Assembly: GCF_035918235.1 (NCBI RefSeq)
Contig: NZ_CP109485.1
Span: 7,913,001-7,977,000, forward strand
Source: Streptomyces sp. NBC_01445
GTDB lineage: Bacteria > Actinomycetota > Actinomycetes > Streptomycetales > Streptomycetaceae
DNA length: 64,000 nt
Direction: 5' to 3'
In this document: in pieces, positions 56,176-64,000 of the stretch
Layout of the letters: every line of letters starts with the position of its first letter
Numbering within the stretch: position 1 is the first letter of the stretch
The notes under the pieces: generated by a model
Database searches by the model: none
Seen by the model: only the letters and a program-made list of their open reading frames with translations
Told to the model about the DNA's origin: nothing
Program-made: the position numbers and the translations under genes

Positions 56176-56195
56176 TCCCGGCAGAGTGAGACGCA

Positions 56196-56233
56196 GTGAG
56201 GGGCACCTCCGGACCACCGGAGGTGTCCCTCAC
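56196..56233 (+). terminator. Terminator after pheT
   Basis: A 17-bp stem with one G-U pair (56196-56212 with 56217-56233) has an ACCA loop. Confidence 0.85.
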
Positions 56234-56345
56234 TCGTTCGGGTGAGAAGTGGCGGTGATCCGGTCCGATCGGGGCAGGCGGTCGACAGAATCATTGCGGC
56301 CGCAGGGCCGACCGCGCTGAACAGGGCCTTAGGGAGGCCGTCGGC

Positions 56346-57479
56346 ATGATCCGTAACCATCCGAGGACGCCCTCCCGACCACCCCGCACCTTCTTCAGAT
56401 CCCGGCTCGCCCGCTCCCGCTCCCTTCGCGTCCGCCGCGCGCTCGATCTGGTGCTGCCCACGGCCTGGGGCGCCGTGGCGATCACCTTCAAGCTGGCCTG
56501 CCCGCTCGCGCAGCAGACCGGACTCGGGGCGCGCATCGCGTCGAGCGCCGTGTTCTTCGCCGTCGGCACGGGTCTGATCCTCCATGTGCGGCGCGGCCTC
56601 CAGCGCGAACTGCGGCAGCTGCGCAGGATCGCGGGGGCCGCACAGAACGTGCTGCTGCGCCCGCTGCCGCCCCGCATCGACGGACTGGCCATCGCGGCGG
56701 GACAGCTCTCGGCCGACCGGGGCGCCACCGTGGGCGGGGACCTCTACGAGGTCATCGCCACCGACCACGGCGTGCGGGTCGTCATGGGGGACGTCCGCGG
56801 GCACGGCCTCGACGCCCTCGCGACCGTCGCCGCCGTCCTCGGCAGCTTCCGCGAGGCGGCGCACGACGAGGCCGAACTGACCTGCGTACTGAGGCGACTT
56901 GAGCGTGCCATGGCCCGGCATCTGCGCGAACGGTCACGGGACGAGCACCCCGCGGCCGGCGGCGCCGACCCCGTCAGTCCGGTCGCGGAGGAGTTCGTCA
57001 CCGTGCTGCTCCTGGAGATCAGGCAGGACGGGGAGGTGCTGGCGCTCAACTGCGGGCACCCGTGGCCGTATCTGCTGCGCAGCCATGTGGGTCCCGCGGC
57101 TGTCCCGCGTGGCTACGCGGAGCTGGTCGTGGGCGGTGAGCCCCTGCCGCCGCTCGGCCCGTTCCCGCTCCCGGCCGAGCTGCCCGTCGTGGCGTGCGGG
57201 CACCTTCTTCCCGGGGAGGGGCTGCTGCTCCACACCGACGGGCTCGAGGATGCGCGGGACGCCCGCGGCCGGTTCTTCCCGCTGCCCGCCGCGCTCGCCG
57301 AGGCCGTGCGCGTCCAGCCGGTCGTGCCCAAGGCCGTCATCCGTACCGTGTACACCCAACTCTTGCGCCACACGGGCGGGTTGCCGGCCGACGACGCCGC
57401 GCTCCTCGTCCTGCGCAACGACCGCAAGCGAGTCCCCTTGCAGCAGGGGGAGCCCCGCGTCCACAGTGCTGCCCAGTGA
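56346..57479 (+). CDS. Membrane PP2C/SpoIIE-type serine phosphatase
   Basis: A 377-aa protein. A basic N-terminus and two membrane segments (about 36-55 and 60-78) are followed by a SpoIIE-type PP2C domain (about 100-360) with metal-binding aspartates in VGGDLYEVI and VVMGDVRGHGLDALATVAAV, then LLLHTDGLEDARDARGRFFP and DDAALLVLRND. It probably dephosphorylates an anti-sigma-factor antagonist. No partner is adjacent. The ATG follows AGGGAGG. Confidence 0.9.
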   Translation: MIRNHPRTPSRPPRTFFRSRLARSRSLRVRRALDLVLPTAWGAVAITFKLACPLAQQTGLGARIASSAVFFAVGTGLILHVRRGLQRELRQLRRIAGAAQNVLLRPLPPRIDGLAIAAGQLSADRGATVGGDLYEVIATDHGVRVVMGDVRGHGLDALATVAAVLGSFREAAHDEAELTCVLRRLERAMARHLRERSRDEHPAAGGADPVSPVAEEFVTVLLLEIRQDGEVLALNCGHPWPYLLRSHVGPAAVPRGYAELVVGGEPLPPLGPFPLPAELPVVACGHLLPGEGLLLHTDGLEDARDARGRFFPLPAALAEAVRVQPVVPKAVIRTVYTQLLRHTGGLPADDAALLVLRNDRKRVPLQQGEPRVHSAAQ

Positions 57480-57703
57480 ACGGTGCCACCGAGTGACCTG
57501 ATCCCGGGGGCGCCCGCTCCCCGGGGCGCGCCGTCCGCCGGCCGCGGGGTGTCGGGCAGGCAGCCGGTCGGACGGCGCGAAACGGGCCGCCGCACTGTAC
57601 GAGGGGGAGCCGGCGGCCCGGCCGGCCTCTTGCGAGGCAGTTCAGTCAATCGAGTTGCATCACGCCACAAAAGAGTGCGCAACACCCGGATTCGGGCACT
57701 CCG

Positions 57704-57720
57704 TTCACACCCCGTGTGAA
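57704..57720. promoter_or_regulatory. Palindrome in the promoter of the NsdA-like gene
   Basis: TTCACAC (57704-57710), CCC and GTGTGAA (57714-57720) form a perfect 7-bp inverted repeat. It lies 11 bp before a TAGGCT hexamer (57732-57737) that may be the -10, so a bound protein would cover the -35 region. Confidence 0.55.
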
Positions 57721-57765
57721 GCCCGCTCCACTAGGCTGACGGCACCGAGCCACCGGAGGGCCTCC

Positions 57766-59106
57766 ATGCAGCCCAACACCTTGCTCGACGCGATCCTCGA
57801 CGAGGCCGGGATCTCCCATGCGGGCCTCGCCGCACACGTGAACCAGGCGGGCCGTGCCAGAGGACTCGCCCTGCGCTACGAACACACCGCCGTCGCGCGG
57901 TGGTTGAAGGGACAGCGGCCACGGGGCCAGGTGTCCGACCTCATCTGCGAGGTCCTCGCCGCCCGCCTGCACCGCCCCGTCACCCTCGACGACATCGGCC
58001 TGGGCGTGCCCGGCGAACCGGCCACCCCGCACGGCCAGAGCCTGTCCGGATTCGTCGAGCGGGCCACCGCCCTGTGGCGCTCGGACGAACAGCAGCGGCC
58101 CCACATACTGGGCGCCCCCGCCGTCACCGGGACCCCGGCCGTGATGCCCGTATGGGAGTGGGAGAACCCGCCCGAGGACACCGATGTGTCACGCGGTGGA
58201 CGTCACCGGGTCAGCGCCGCCGACCTGGAGATGATGCGCTCGGCCCGCACGCACTACGAGCAGATGTACCGCAAGGCCGGCGGCATCGCGACGCGCACCC
58301 GCATCGTCGGCTTCCTCAACACGGAGGCGGCGCCCCTGCTGCGCGGCAGCTACACCGACGAGACGGGTCGCCAACTGCACCGCGCCACCGGCGGCCTGGT
58401 CGCGATCGCGGGCATCTGCGCCTACGACTCAGACGCGCACGGCCTCGCCCAGCGCTACTTCCACCAGGCGCTGCGCCTCGCCAAGGCGAGCGGTGACCGC
58501 GGGCTCGGCGCCTATGTCATCGCCCTCCTGGTCAACCAGTCGCTCCACATGCGGCAGTACCGGCAGTCCGTGGCCTTCGCGGAGGCCGCGCTGCGGGCCG
58601 CTGGACGGCACATCACGCCCGCGCTCGCATCGGATCTGTACGCGATGCAGGCCAAGGCGTACGCGCACCTCGGCGACGGCACCAGTGCCCTGTCCTGCAT
58701 CCGGCGTGCCGAGTCGGCCGCCGACCGCATCCGGCGCGGCCACGAACCGGACGAGACGGGCTATGTCCAGCCCGGACTCGTCAACGTGCAGGTGGCGGAG
58801 GCCCTGTTGAGCCTCGGCGACCTCACCTCGGCGCGCGAGCACGCGGCGGCGGCCGTGCACAACCCCGCCCACGACCGGGGACGCGTGCACCGCCTCGCCA
58901 TGCTCAGCCAGATCGAGCTGAGACAGGGCAATGCCGAGAAGGCCGTCGCGATCGCCGTGGAGATGGCGGAACAGGCACGGGGAATGGAGTCGCAGCGGCT
59001 GCGCGACAGACTCCGGGCGGTACGCGAACACCTGGTGCGCAACGGCTGCGCCGGCACGGCCGAGGCCGCCGAACTCATCGACGGGGCACTGCGCGTACCG
59101 CTCTGA
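57766..59106 (+). CDS. NsdA-like regulator with tetratricopeptide repeats
   Basis: A 446-aa cytoplasmic protein. The N-terminus (about 1-60, AGISHAGLAAHVNQAGRARGLALRYEHTAVARWLKGQRP region) resembles a helix-turn-helix, and the remainder is alpha-helical with TPR-like repeats (about 200-430). It resembles NsdA of S. coelicolor, which limits antibiotic production and sporulation, but it could be a paralogue such as NsdB. ATG 57766 with GGAGGG upstream is chosen. A palindrome lies in its promoter. Confidence 0.85.
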   Translation: MQPNTLLDAILDEAGISHAGLAAHVNQAGRARGLALRYEHTAVARWLKGQRPRGQVSDLICEVLAARLHRPVTLDDIGLGVPGEPATPHGQSLSGFVERATALWRSDEQQRPHILGAPAVTGTPAVMPVWEWENPPEDTDVSRGGRHRVSAADLEMMRSARTHYEQMYRKAGGIATRTRIVGFLNTEAAPLLRGSYTDETGRQLHRATGGLVAIAGICAYDSDAHGLAQRYFHQALRLAKASGDRGLGAYVIALLVNQSLHMRQYRQSVAFAEAALRAAGRHITPALASDLYAMQAKAYAHLGDGTSALSCIRRAESAADRIRRGHEPDETGYVQPGLVNVQVAEALLSLGDLTSAREHAAAAVHNPAHDRGRVHRLAMLSQIELRQGNAEKAVAIAVEMAEQARGMESQRLRDRLRAVREHLVRNGCAGTAEAAELIDGALRVPL

Positions 59107-59180
59107 GCCCGACCCGCACCGCTCTCTCACGCTCCGCTGCTGGGATATTGCCATCTAACTCGGCGGAAGGTGGCAGAACC

Positions 59181-59735
59181 GTGCAGTGGACGAAACAGAA
59201 CGAACAAACTGTGTATGAAAACCGCTGGTTCCGGGTCAATCTCGCGGATGTCGAGCTCCCGGACGGCCGGCATCTCGACCACTTCGTCATACGACTGCGG
59301 CCGGTCGCCGTGGCCACCGTGGTCAATGAGGCCAACGAGGTGCTGCTCCTGTGGCGGCACCGCTTCATCACCGACAGCTGGGGCTGGGAGCTCCCGGCGG
59401 GGGTGGTCGAGGACGGCGAGGACATCGCCGCCGCGGCCGCCAGGGAACTGGAGGAGGAGACCGGCTGGCGGCCGGGACCCTTACGCCATCTGATGAGCGT
59501 GGAGCCGTCCAACGGTCTCGAGGACGCCAGGCACCACGTCTACTGGGCCGAGGAGGGTTCGTACGTCGGCCATCCCGAGGACGACTTCGAGTCGGACCGC
59601 CGGGAGTGGGTCCCTCTCAAGCTCGTCCCCGACATGGTCGCCCGCGGCGAGGTCCCGGCCGCCAACATGGCGGCCGCACTGCTGATGCTGCACCATCTCA
59701 GGCTGGGGCAGGACGCCCCCGGCCTGCGGCGCTAG
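59181..59735 (+). CDS. NUDIX hydrolase
   Basis: A 184-aa hydrolase. The Nudix box is GVVEDGEDIAAAAARELEEETGW (about 76-98), with the expected REL-x-EE-x-x-G pattern. Its ADP-ribose pyrophosphatase-like N-terminus (VYENRWFRVNLADVELPDG) suggests a nucleoside-diphosphate-sugar substrate. The GTG is at 59181. The stop codon shares CTAG with the stop of the convergent gene inside a 12-bp palindrome. Confidence 0.9.
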   Translation: MQWTKQNEQTVYENRWFRVNLADVELPDGRHLDHFVIRLRPVAVATVVNEANEVLLLWRHRFITDSWGWELPAGVVEDGEDIAAAAARELEEETGWRPGPLRHLMSVEPSNGLEDARHHVYWAEEGSYVGHPEDDFESDRREWVPLKLVPDMVARGEVPAANMAAALLMLHHLRLGQDAPGLRR

Positions 59736-59989
59736 CGCCCGAACGCCTGCCAGACGGCAAGGCCGAGGGCGCCGGCCGCGGTGATCGCGGCGATGGCCTG
59801 CAGGGGCCATCGGGTGTGCTCGAGCGCGGCGACCCGAGTGCTCAGGTCGTCCTGATCCTTGACGCTCTGTTCATCGCGCTGGGTGAGCAACGCCAGCCTG
59901 CCGTCGACGCGGGCGAGACCCACATCGAGGCTGCGGCGTAACTCCGCGAGTTCTTCCGGGACCACGGGACGCTCGGGGTCGGCGGTCAC
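59732..59989 (-). CDS. Small tail-anchored membrane protein
   Basis: An 85-aa protein with a helical, coiled-coil-like cytoplasmic part (about 10-58, EELAELRRSLDVGLARVDGRLALLTQRDEQSVKDQDDL region) and one C-terminal membrane segment (about 62-82). No family is recognised. GTG 59989 with GGAG seven bases upstream is chosen over an earlier in-frame ATG. Its stop overlaps that of the NUDIX gene in CTAG. Confidence 0.72.
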   Translation of the reverse strand: MTADPERPVVPEELAELRRSLDVGLARVDGRLALLTQRDEQSVKDQDDLSTRVAALEHTRWPLQAIAAITAAGALGLAVWQAFGR

Positions 59990-60099
59990 GGGTCGGCTCC
60001 TTTCCGTAGTGGGCAGATCCGTTGTCCTACGCACGGAAAGTCAACTCGCCTGGTGGGTACGGCGGGAGAGTGTGCGATGGGCATATGCGGGCCCGGTGC

Positions 60100-60114
60100 G
60101 CACACGGTGTGCGA
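60100..60114. promoter_or_regulatory. 15-bp palindrome upstream of the small membrane protein
   Basis: CGCACAC (60100-60106), G and GTGTGCG (60108-60114) form a perfect 7-bp inverted repeat. A further GTGTGCGA copy lies at 60071-60078. The site is between the hydroxyacyl-CoA dehydrogenase terminator and the small membrane-protein gene and looks like an operator. Confidence 0.45.
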
Positions 60115-60118
60115 ATGG

Positions 60119-60159
60119 TTCGGGCCCGGCGCTCCGAAGAGCGCCGGGCCCGAACTTTC
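60119..60159 (-). terminator. Terminator after the hydroxyacyl-CoA dehydrogenase gene
   Basis: A 17-bp perfect stem (60119-60135 with 60140-60156) has a CGAA loop. It follows the stop at 60198 on the minus strand; on the plus strand it is followed by TTT. Confidence 0.85.
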
Positions 60160-60197
60160 GATTACGCAGAGTCAGCGCGGTGTCGAACCGCGCGCGA

Positions 60198-61070
60198 TCA
60201 CGAGTACTGGTAGAAACCCGAGCCCGTCTTGCGGCCGAGACGGCCCGCGTCGACCATCCGCTGGAGCAGCGGGGGAGCGGCGTACAGGGGCTCCTTGAAC
60301 TCCGCGTACATCGAGTCGGCGACCGAGGCGACGGTGTCGAGGCCGATGAGGTCGGCGAGCTTGAGCGGGCCCATGGGGTGGGCGCAGCCGAGCTCCATGC
60401 CGTTGTCGATGTCCTCGCGGCTGGCGATGCCCGACTCGAACATCCGGATCGCGGAGAGCAGGTACGGGATCAGCAGCGCGTTGACCACGAAGCCGGAGCG
60501 GTCCTGGGCGCGGATCGCGTGCTTGCCGAGGACCTTCTCGACCAGGGCCTGGGCGCGGCTGATCGTGCCCTCGGAGGTGGTGAGGGCCGGGATCAGCTCG
60601 ACGAGCTTCTGCACGGGCGCCGGGTTGAAGAAGTGGATACCGATGACGTGATCGGGGCGCGAGGTCGCCACGGCCAGCTTGACCAGCGGGATCGAGGAGG
60701 TGTTGGACGCCAGGATGGCGTCCTGCCGGGTGACGACCTGGTCGAGCACCTGGAAGATCTCGGTCTTGACCTGCTCGTTCTCGACGACGGCCTCGATGAC
60801 GAGGTCCCGGTCGGAGAACTCCCCGAGGTCGGTGGTGAAGCTCAGGCGATCCTGGGTCTCGGCCAGCTCCTCCGCACTGATCTTGCCGCGCTCGGCCGCC
60901 TTGGAGAGGGAGTTGTGCAGCCGTGTACGGCCGATCTCCAGGGCCTCACCGGTGGTCTCCGCCACCATGACGTCCAGACCGGCGCGGGCGCAGACCTCCG
61001 CGATCCCCGCTCCCATCTGGCCGCAGCCCACCACTCCGACGCGCTGGATGTCCCCCATAGGGTCGGTCAC
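60198..61070 (-). CDS. 3-hydroxyacyl-CoA (3-hydroxybutyryl-CoA) dehydrogenase
   Basis: A 290-aa NAD-dependent dehydrogenase. GVVGCGQMGAGIAEVCARAG (about 12-31) is the Rossmann loop. NTSSIP, HFFNPAPVQKLVELI (catalytic His) and the C-terminal dimer domain (GFVVNALLIPYL, GCAHPMGPLKLADLIGLD) complete the family. It serves fatty-acid or polyhydroxybutyrate-linked metabolism. GTG 61070 (VTDPMGDIQ) or ATG 61058 could be the start. Confidence 0.93.
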   Translation of the reverse strand: MTDPMGDIQRVGVVGCGQMGAGIAEVCARAGLDVMVAETTGEALEIGRTRLHNSLSKAAERGKISAEELAETQDRLSFTTDLGEFSDRDLVIEAVVENEQVKTEIFQVLDQVVTRQDAILASNTSSIPLVKLAVATSRPDHVIGIHFFNPAPVQKLVELIPALTTSEGTISRAQALVEKVLGKHAIRAQDRSGFVVNALLIPYLLSAIRMFESGIASREDIDNGMELGCAHPMGPLKLADLIGLDTVASVADSMYAEFKEPLYAAPPLLQRMVDAGRLGRKTGSGFYQYS

Positions 61071-61233
61071 CTCGTGCCTTTCGCTGTTCTCCGGCCGGCA
61101 GGACTCCCGGGTTCCGGCGCCTGCCTCGGCCCTGCACGTTACTCGGAACCTCCCGTACACGACGGGCCGGGTCAGGCATGCTGTCCCCAGTGCGGGCCGG
61201 ACAGGCCGGGGCTGTTGGCCAGGGGGTGGGCGG

Positions 61234-62442
61234 ATGAGGCATTTGTCACGCAGGGGCTTCGCGGTCGCGGCGGCGGCCGCGCTGACCGGGCTCGCCGCCG
61301 GGGACGCGGTCGCCTCCGGGTCCGGCCACGCTCCGGTGGCCCGCGACATGCGGGGCATGTGGCTGGCGACGGTGGCCAACCGCGACTGGCCCTCGAAGCC
61401 GGGCCTGAGCGCCGCCCAGCAGCGTACGGAGCTCATCGCGCACCTCGACACCGCGGTGGGCCGGCACCTGAACGCCGTGGTCTTCCAGGTGCGGCCGACG
61501 GCCGACGCGCTCTGGCCCTCCCCGTACGAGCCCTGGTCGGGCGTCCTCACCGGGGTGCAGGGCAAGGATCCGGGCTGGGACCCGCTCGGCACGGCCGTCG
61601 CGGAGGCGCACCGGCGCGGGCTCGAACTGCACGCCTGGTTCAACCCCTACCGCATCGCGAACCACACGGACCTCTCCCGCCTCGTGCCCACGCACCCGGC
61701 CCGCCGGCACCCCGACTGGGTCGTCCCCTACGGCGGGAAGCTCTACTACAACCCGGGCCTGCCCGAGGTGCGCAAGTTCGTCCAGGACGCGATGCTCGAC
61801 GCCGTCCGCCGCTACGACATCGACGCCGTGCACTGGGACGACTACTTCTACCCGTATCCGGTCGCGGGCCAGGTCTTCGACGACGACGCGGCCTACGCGG
61901 CGCACGGCGGTAACTTCCCGGACCGGGCCTCATGGCGGCGCGACAACACCGACCGCCTCGTGCGCGAGATGGCCGCGAGCGTGAAGCGGATCAGACCACG
62001 CACCCAGTTCGGGATCAGCCCCTTCGGGGTGTGGCGCAACGCGGCGACGGACCCGCTCGGCTCGGACACGCGGGCCGGGGTGCAGACATACGACGACCTG
62101 CACGCCGACACCCGTAAGTGGGTGCGTGAGCACTGGATCGACTACATCTGCCCGCAGGTCTACTGGAACATCGGCTTCGCCGCCGCGGACTACGCGAAGC
62201 TCGTGCCCTGGTGGTCGGACGTCGCACGCGGGACAGGGGTGCGCCTCTACGCGGGCGAGGCGCTCTACAAGGCGGGCGATCCGGCGCAGCCCGCCGAGTG
62301 GCAGGATCCGGCCGAACTCTCCCGCCACCTCACCTTCGCCGAGCACTATCCGCAGGTGAACGGACATGTGTTCTTCTCGGCGAAGGAGGTGGGCGCCGAC
62401 CGGATCGGCGCAATGGCCCGGGTGGTCGAGGACCACTACTAG
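61234..62442 (+). CDS. Tat-exported glycoside hydrolase-like protein (GHL10/DUF187)
   Basis: A 402-aa protein with a twin-arginine signal (RR at 6-7, SRRGFAV, hydrophobic core to about residue 28). The mature part has the GHL10 pattern: MRGMWLATVANRDWPS, VVFQVRPTADALWPSPYEPWSG, ELHAWFNPYRIAN and DIDAVHWDDYFYPYP. The barrel is likely to cleave a glycan, but the substrate is unknown. Export would use the Tat system encoded at 9-10.3 kb. ATG 61234 is chosen. Confidence 0.9.
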   Translation: MRHLSRRGFAVAAAAALTGLAAGDAVASGSGHAPVARDMRGMWLATVANRDWPSKPGLSAAQQRTELIAHLDTAVGRHLNAVVFQVRPTADALWPSPYEPWSGVLTGVQGKDPGWDPLGTAVAEAHRRGLELHAWFNPYRIANHTDLSRLVPTHPARRHPDWVVPYGGKLYYNPGLPEVRKFVQDAMLDAVRRYDIDAVHWDDYFYPYPVAGQVFDDDAAYAAHGGNFPDRASWRRDNTDRLVREMAASVKRIRPRTQFGISPFGVWRNAATDPLGSDTRAGVQTYDDLHADTRKWVREHWIDYICPQVYWNIGFAAADYAKLVPWWSDVARGTGVRLYAGEALYKAGDPAQPAEWQDPAELSRHLTFAEHYPQVNGHVFFSAKEVGADRIGAMARVVEDHY

Positions 62443-62460
62443 GGCCTTTCGTCCGGAGGA

Positions 62461-62655
62461 CTAGGGGGCCGGCTCCTCGTGCTGCACGACGGAGTCGGGA
62501 CCCGGTGACATCACCGCCTCGTGGCCGTCCTGGAAGCGGACCCTGAACGGCGGCTCGCCGTCGTGGCCCATGATTTCGACGATTTCCGCGACCCGGTCGT
62601 GCTCGCCCACGGTCCTGCCGTGCACCCGCAGATGGTCGCCCTTCGTGGCACGCAT
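62461..62655 (-). CDS. DUF1918 protein
   Basis: A 64-aa cytoplasmic protein with the DUF1918 pattern: MRATKGDHLRVHGRTVGEHD, then VEIMGHDGEPPFRVRFQDGHEAVMSPGPD. It probably forms a small beta barrel. The function is unknown. The ATG follows GAGGAGGTCAC. It is convergent with the glycoside hydrolase gene. Confidence 0.9.
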   Translation of the reverse strand: MRATKGDHLRVHGRTVGEHDRVAEIVEIMGHDGEPPFRVRFQDGHEAVMSPGPDSVVQHEEPAP

Positions 62656-62726
62656 CGTGAGTGACCTCCTCGTCCGTCGTCGACCCGTATCTCAAGAGTA
62701 GGACCGGGTCCCGGGGTTGGAGACCT

Positions 62727-63320
62727 TCAGCCGCGTGACCGTTGGGTCACTGCGATGCACACGAGAACGGCCGCCGCGGTCAGGGGCGCGGCGGGGGAGA
62801 GGTGCTCGCCGAGCAGGAACACCGACCAGACCAGGGTGAGCAGCGGCTGGGCCAGCTGGAGCTGGCTCGCCTTGGGGATGCCGATCACCGCCATGCCGCG
62901 GTACCAGACGACCAGGCCAAGGAACTGTGAGCCCACGGCCACCCAGAGCAGCCCCGCGACGGCGTGCCACGTCAGGTGCAGCGGCTCGTGGCCCAGCGCG
63001 ACGACGGCCCCCGACGCGGCGAGCGGCAGACACATCACGAGCGCCCAGGCGATGACCTGCCAGCCCGGCATGACACGGGCCAGGCGGCCGCCCTCCGTGT
63101 AGCCGGCGGCGCAGACGAGGAGCGCGCCGAAGAGGTACAGGTCGGCGGTGGTGAGCGTGCCGCCGCTCTGCTGCACGGTGAACGCGATCATCGCGGCGGC
63201 GCCCGCGCAGGCCGCGATCCAGAAGCCGCGCGAGGGCCGCGCGCCGGTGCGCAGCGCCGAGAGCAGCGCGGTCGTCAGGGGCAGCAGGCCGACGACGACG
63301 GCGGAGTGCGCGGAGATCAC
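62727..63320 (-). pseudogene. EamA/DMT transporter, N-terminally truncated
   Basis: The 197-aa product begins in the middle of a DMT-type transporter (HSAVVVGLLPLTTALLSALRTG normally lies near residue 95) and ends normally (PLLTLVWSVFLLGEHLSPAAPLTAAAVLVCIAV). About the first 90 residues, roughly three of ten helices, are missing. Upstream, the same frame runs into non-hydrophobic sequence and then a stop, with no better start. GTG 63320 is the only start. It may be a decayed gene or an unusual half-length transporter. Confidence 0.7.
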
Positions 63321-63430
63321 GGAGGGCGTCCGCCGGCTGCGGGCCGTGTGCGACGAGGTACTCGAGTGAGCGACGATCGGCGCCCGAAACCGGCTCGACG
63401 GACACCGGCCCCGCCTGCAAATCTCGCGTC

Positions 63431-63880
63431 ATGACCGACACCCACGCCACAGCCCCCGCACTCCCCGACGGCTACGAGATCTCGGCCGACACCGCCCGCA
63501 TCGACGCCGACCGCGTGCACCGCTGGCTCTCCACCGACGCCTACTGGGCCATGGACCGCGCCCGCGAACACCAGGACCGGGCGATCGCGGGATCGCTGAA
63601 CTTCGGGGTGTACGACTCCGCATCCGGCGAGCAGGTCGCGTACGCCCGTGTCGTGACCGACCACGCCACCTTCGCCTGGCTCTGCGACGTCTACGTGGAC
63701 CGGGCCGTCCGCGGCAAGAACCTGGGCACCGCGCTCGTCGCCGCCGTCCGCGACCACCTGGAGCCGCTCGGCCTGCGCCGCATCATGCTCGCCACTCAGG
63801 ACGCGCACGGGGTGTACGAGAAGGTCGGCTTCGCGGCGCTCGCCGAGCCGGGGAACTGGATGGCACTCGTCCTGCGGTGA
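63431..63880 (+). CDS. GNAT-family N-acetyltransferase
   Basis: A 149-aa acetyltransferase with the GNAT core: FAWLCDVYVDRAVRGKNLGTALVAAVRDHL binds acetyl-CoA, and GLRRIMLATQDAHGVYEKVGF follows. The substrate is unknown. It is divergent from the truncated EamA gene, whose missing 5' end should lie in the 110-bp gap between them. Confidence 0.9.
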   Translation: MTDTHATAPALPDGYEISADTARIDADRVHRWLSTDAYWAMDRAREHQDRAIAGSLNFGVYDSASGEQVAYARVVTDHATFAWLCDVYVDRAVRGKNLGTALVAAVRDHLEPLGLRRIMLATQDAHGVYEKVGFAALAEPGNWMALVLR

Positions 63881-63959
63881 GCGCGCGGCGGGGCGCATGC
63901 GGCTGGCATACGCCCCGTGGACCCTTGACCGCAGCCGTGGCACACCCCACGATCACCGC

Positions 63960-64000
63960 ATGCCCGTTCGCGTGACGCTTCTGGCCGCCGCGCGCAGCGC
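63960..64000 (+). CDS. Possible start of a further gene, cut by the window end
   Basis: ATG at 63960 opens MPVRVTLLAAARS up to the window end. The opening resembles that of streptomycete histidine-phosphatase-like (CobC-type) proteins, but 13 residues cannot settle it. Confidence 0.3.
   Translation, partial: MPVRVTLLAAARS

Noticed and set aside
63321..63450. Frameshift as the cause of the short EamA protein
   Set aside because: Neither alternative frame upstream encodes hydrophobic helices, so the N-terminal part is deleted rather than shifted.

Overview
The window is chromosomal DNA of a Streptomyces or very close relative. Evidence: GC content around 70 percent with strong third-position G/C bias, many GTG and a few TTG starts, the actinobacterial Pup-proteasome cluster, a conservon (cvnABCD plus P450), an NsdA-type regulator, and a gene order that, from memory, follows the S. 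coelicolor core region running from prcA down to pheST. No insertion sequence, prophage, CRISPR array, rRNA or tRNA gene was seen, so this is core chromosome with only a few lineage-specific changes.

Layout. 1-4.4 kb: the 3' part of prcA, a LacI regulator divergent from an MFS transporter, then pafA (Pup ligase). 4.5-8.8 kb: a two-domain FKBP lipoprotein, a cytoplasmic FKBP, the WYL activator pair pafB-pafC, and two small proteins. 9-14.2 kb: tatA, tatC, a diacylglycerol/lipid kinase and the Ski2-like helicase helY. 14.8-19.4 kb: conservon cvnA-B-C-D plus a CYP157-type P450. 19.4-25.8 kb: pseudouridine synthase, GNAT acetyltransferase, PadR regulator with an ABC-2 exporter, an iron-boxed siderophore-interacting protein, and a 5'-3' exonuclease. 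26-29.8 kb: a glycine betaine ABC importer whose permease carries two fused binding domains. 30-33.4 kb: XRE-cupin regulator, metal-receptor-like protein, TDT transporter and LysR regulator. 33.4-41.3 kb: an ethanolamine or amine utilisation cluster of gamma-glutamyl type (C26 hydrolase, ethanolamine permease, GntR, GlnA4-like synthetase, aldehyde dehydrogenase, SDR) followed by a secreted HAD phosphatase. 41.3-48.3 kb: a DUF2510 protein, a PLP enzyme, a proline-rich membrane protein with a mycosin, a beta-lactamase-like lipoprotein, SseB, and a DUF1844 protein. 48.3-56.2 kb: infC-rpmI-rplT, trmH-like methyltransferase, PAS histidine kinase, pheS-pheT. 56.3-64 kb: PP2C/SpoIIE phosphatase, NsdA-like regulator, NUDIX, small membrane protein, 3-hydroxyacyl-CoA dehydrogenase, Tat-exported glycoside hydrolase-like protein, DUF1918, an N-terminally truncated EamA transporter, a GNAT protein, and the first codons of a further gene.

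How the parts work together. PafB-PafC is the LexA-independent DNA-damage activator of actinobacteria. A full match to its promoter motif (TTGTCRGTG-N8-TAnnnT) lies upstream of helY in the same cluster, with weaker matches upstream of tatA and of the 5'-3' exonuclease. The amine cluster encodes import, glutamylation, two oxidation steps and deglutamylation, and the adjoining secreted phosphatase could supply the substrate. Several genes have a TAnnnT hexamer six nucleotides before the start codon, which predicts leaderless transcripts. infC appears to start at AUC behind a structured leader that ends in a U-tract hairpin.
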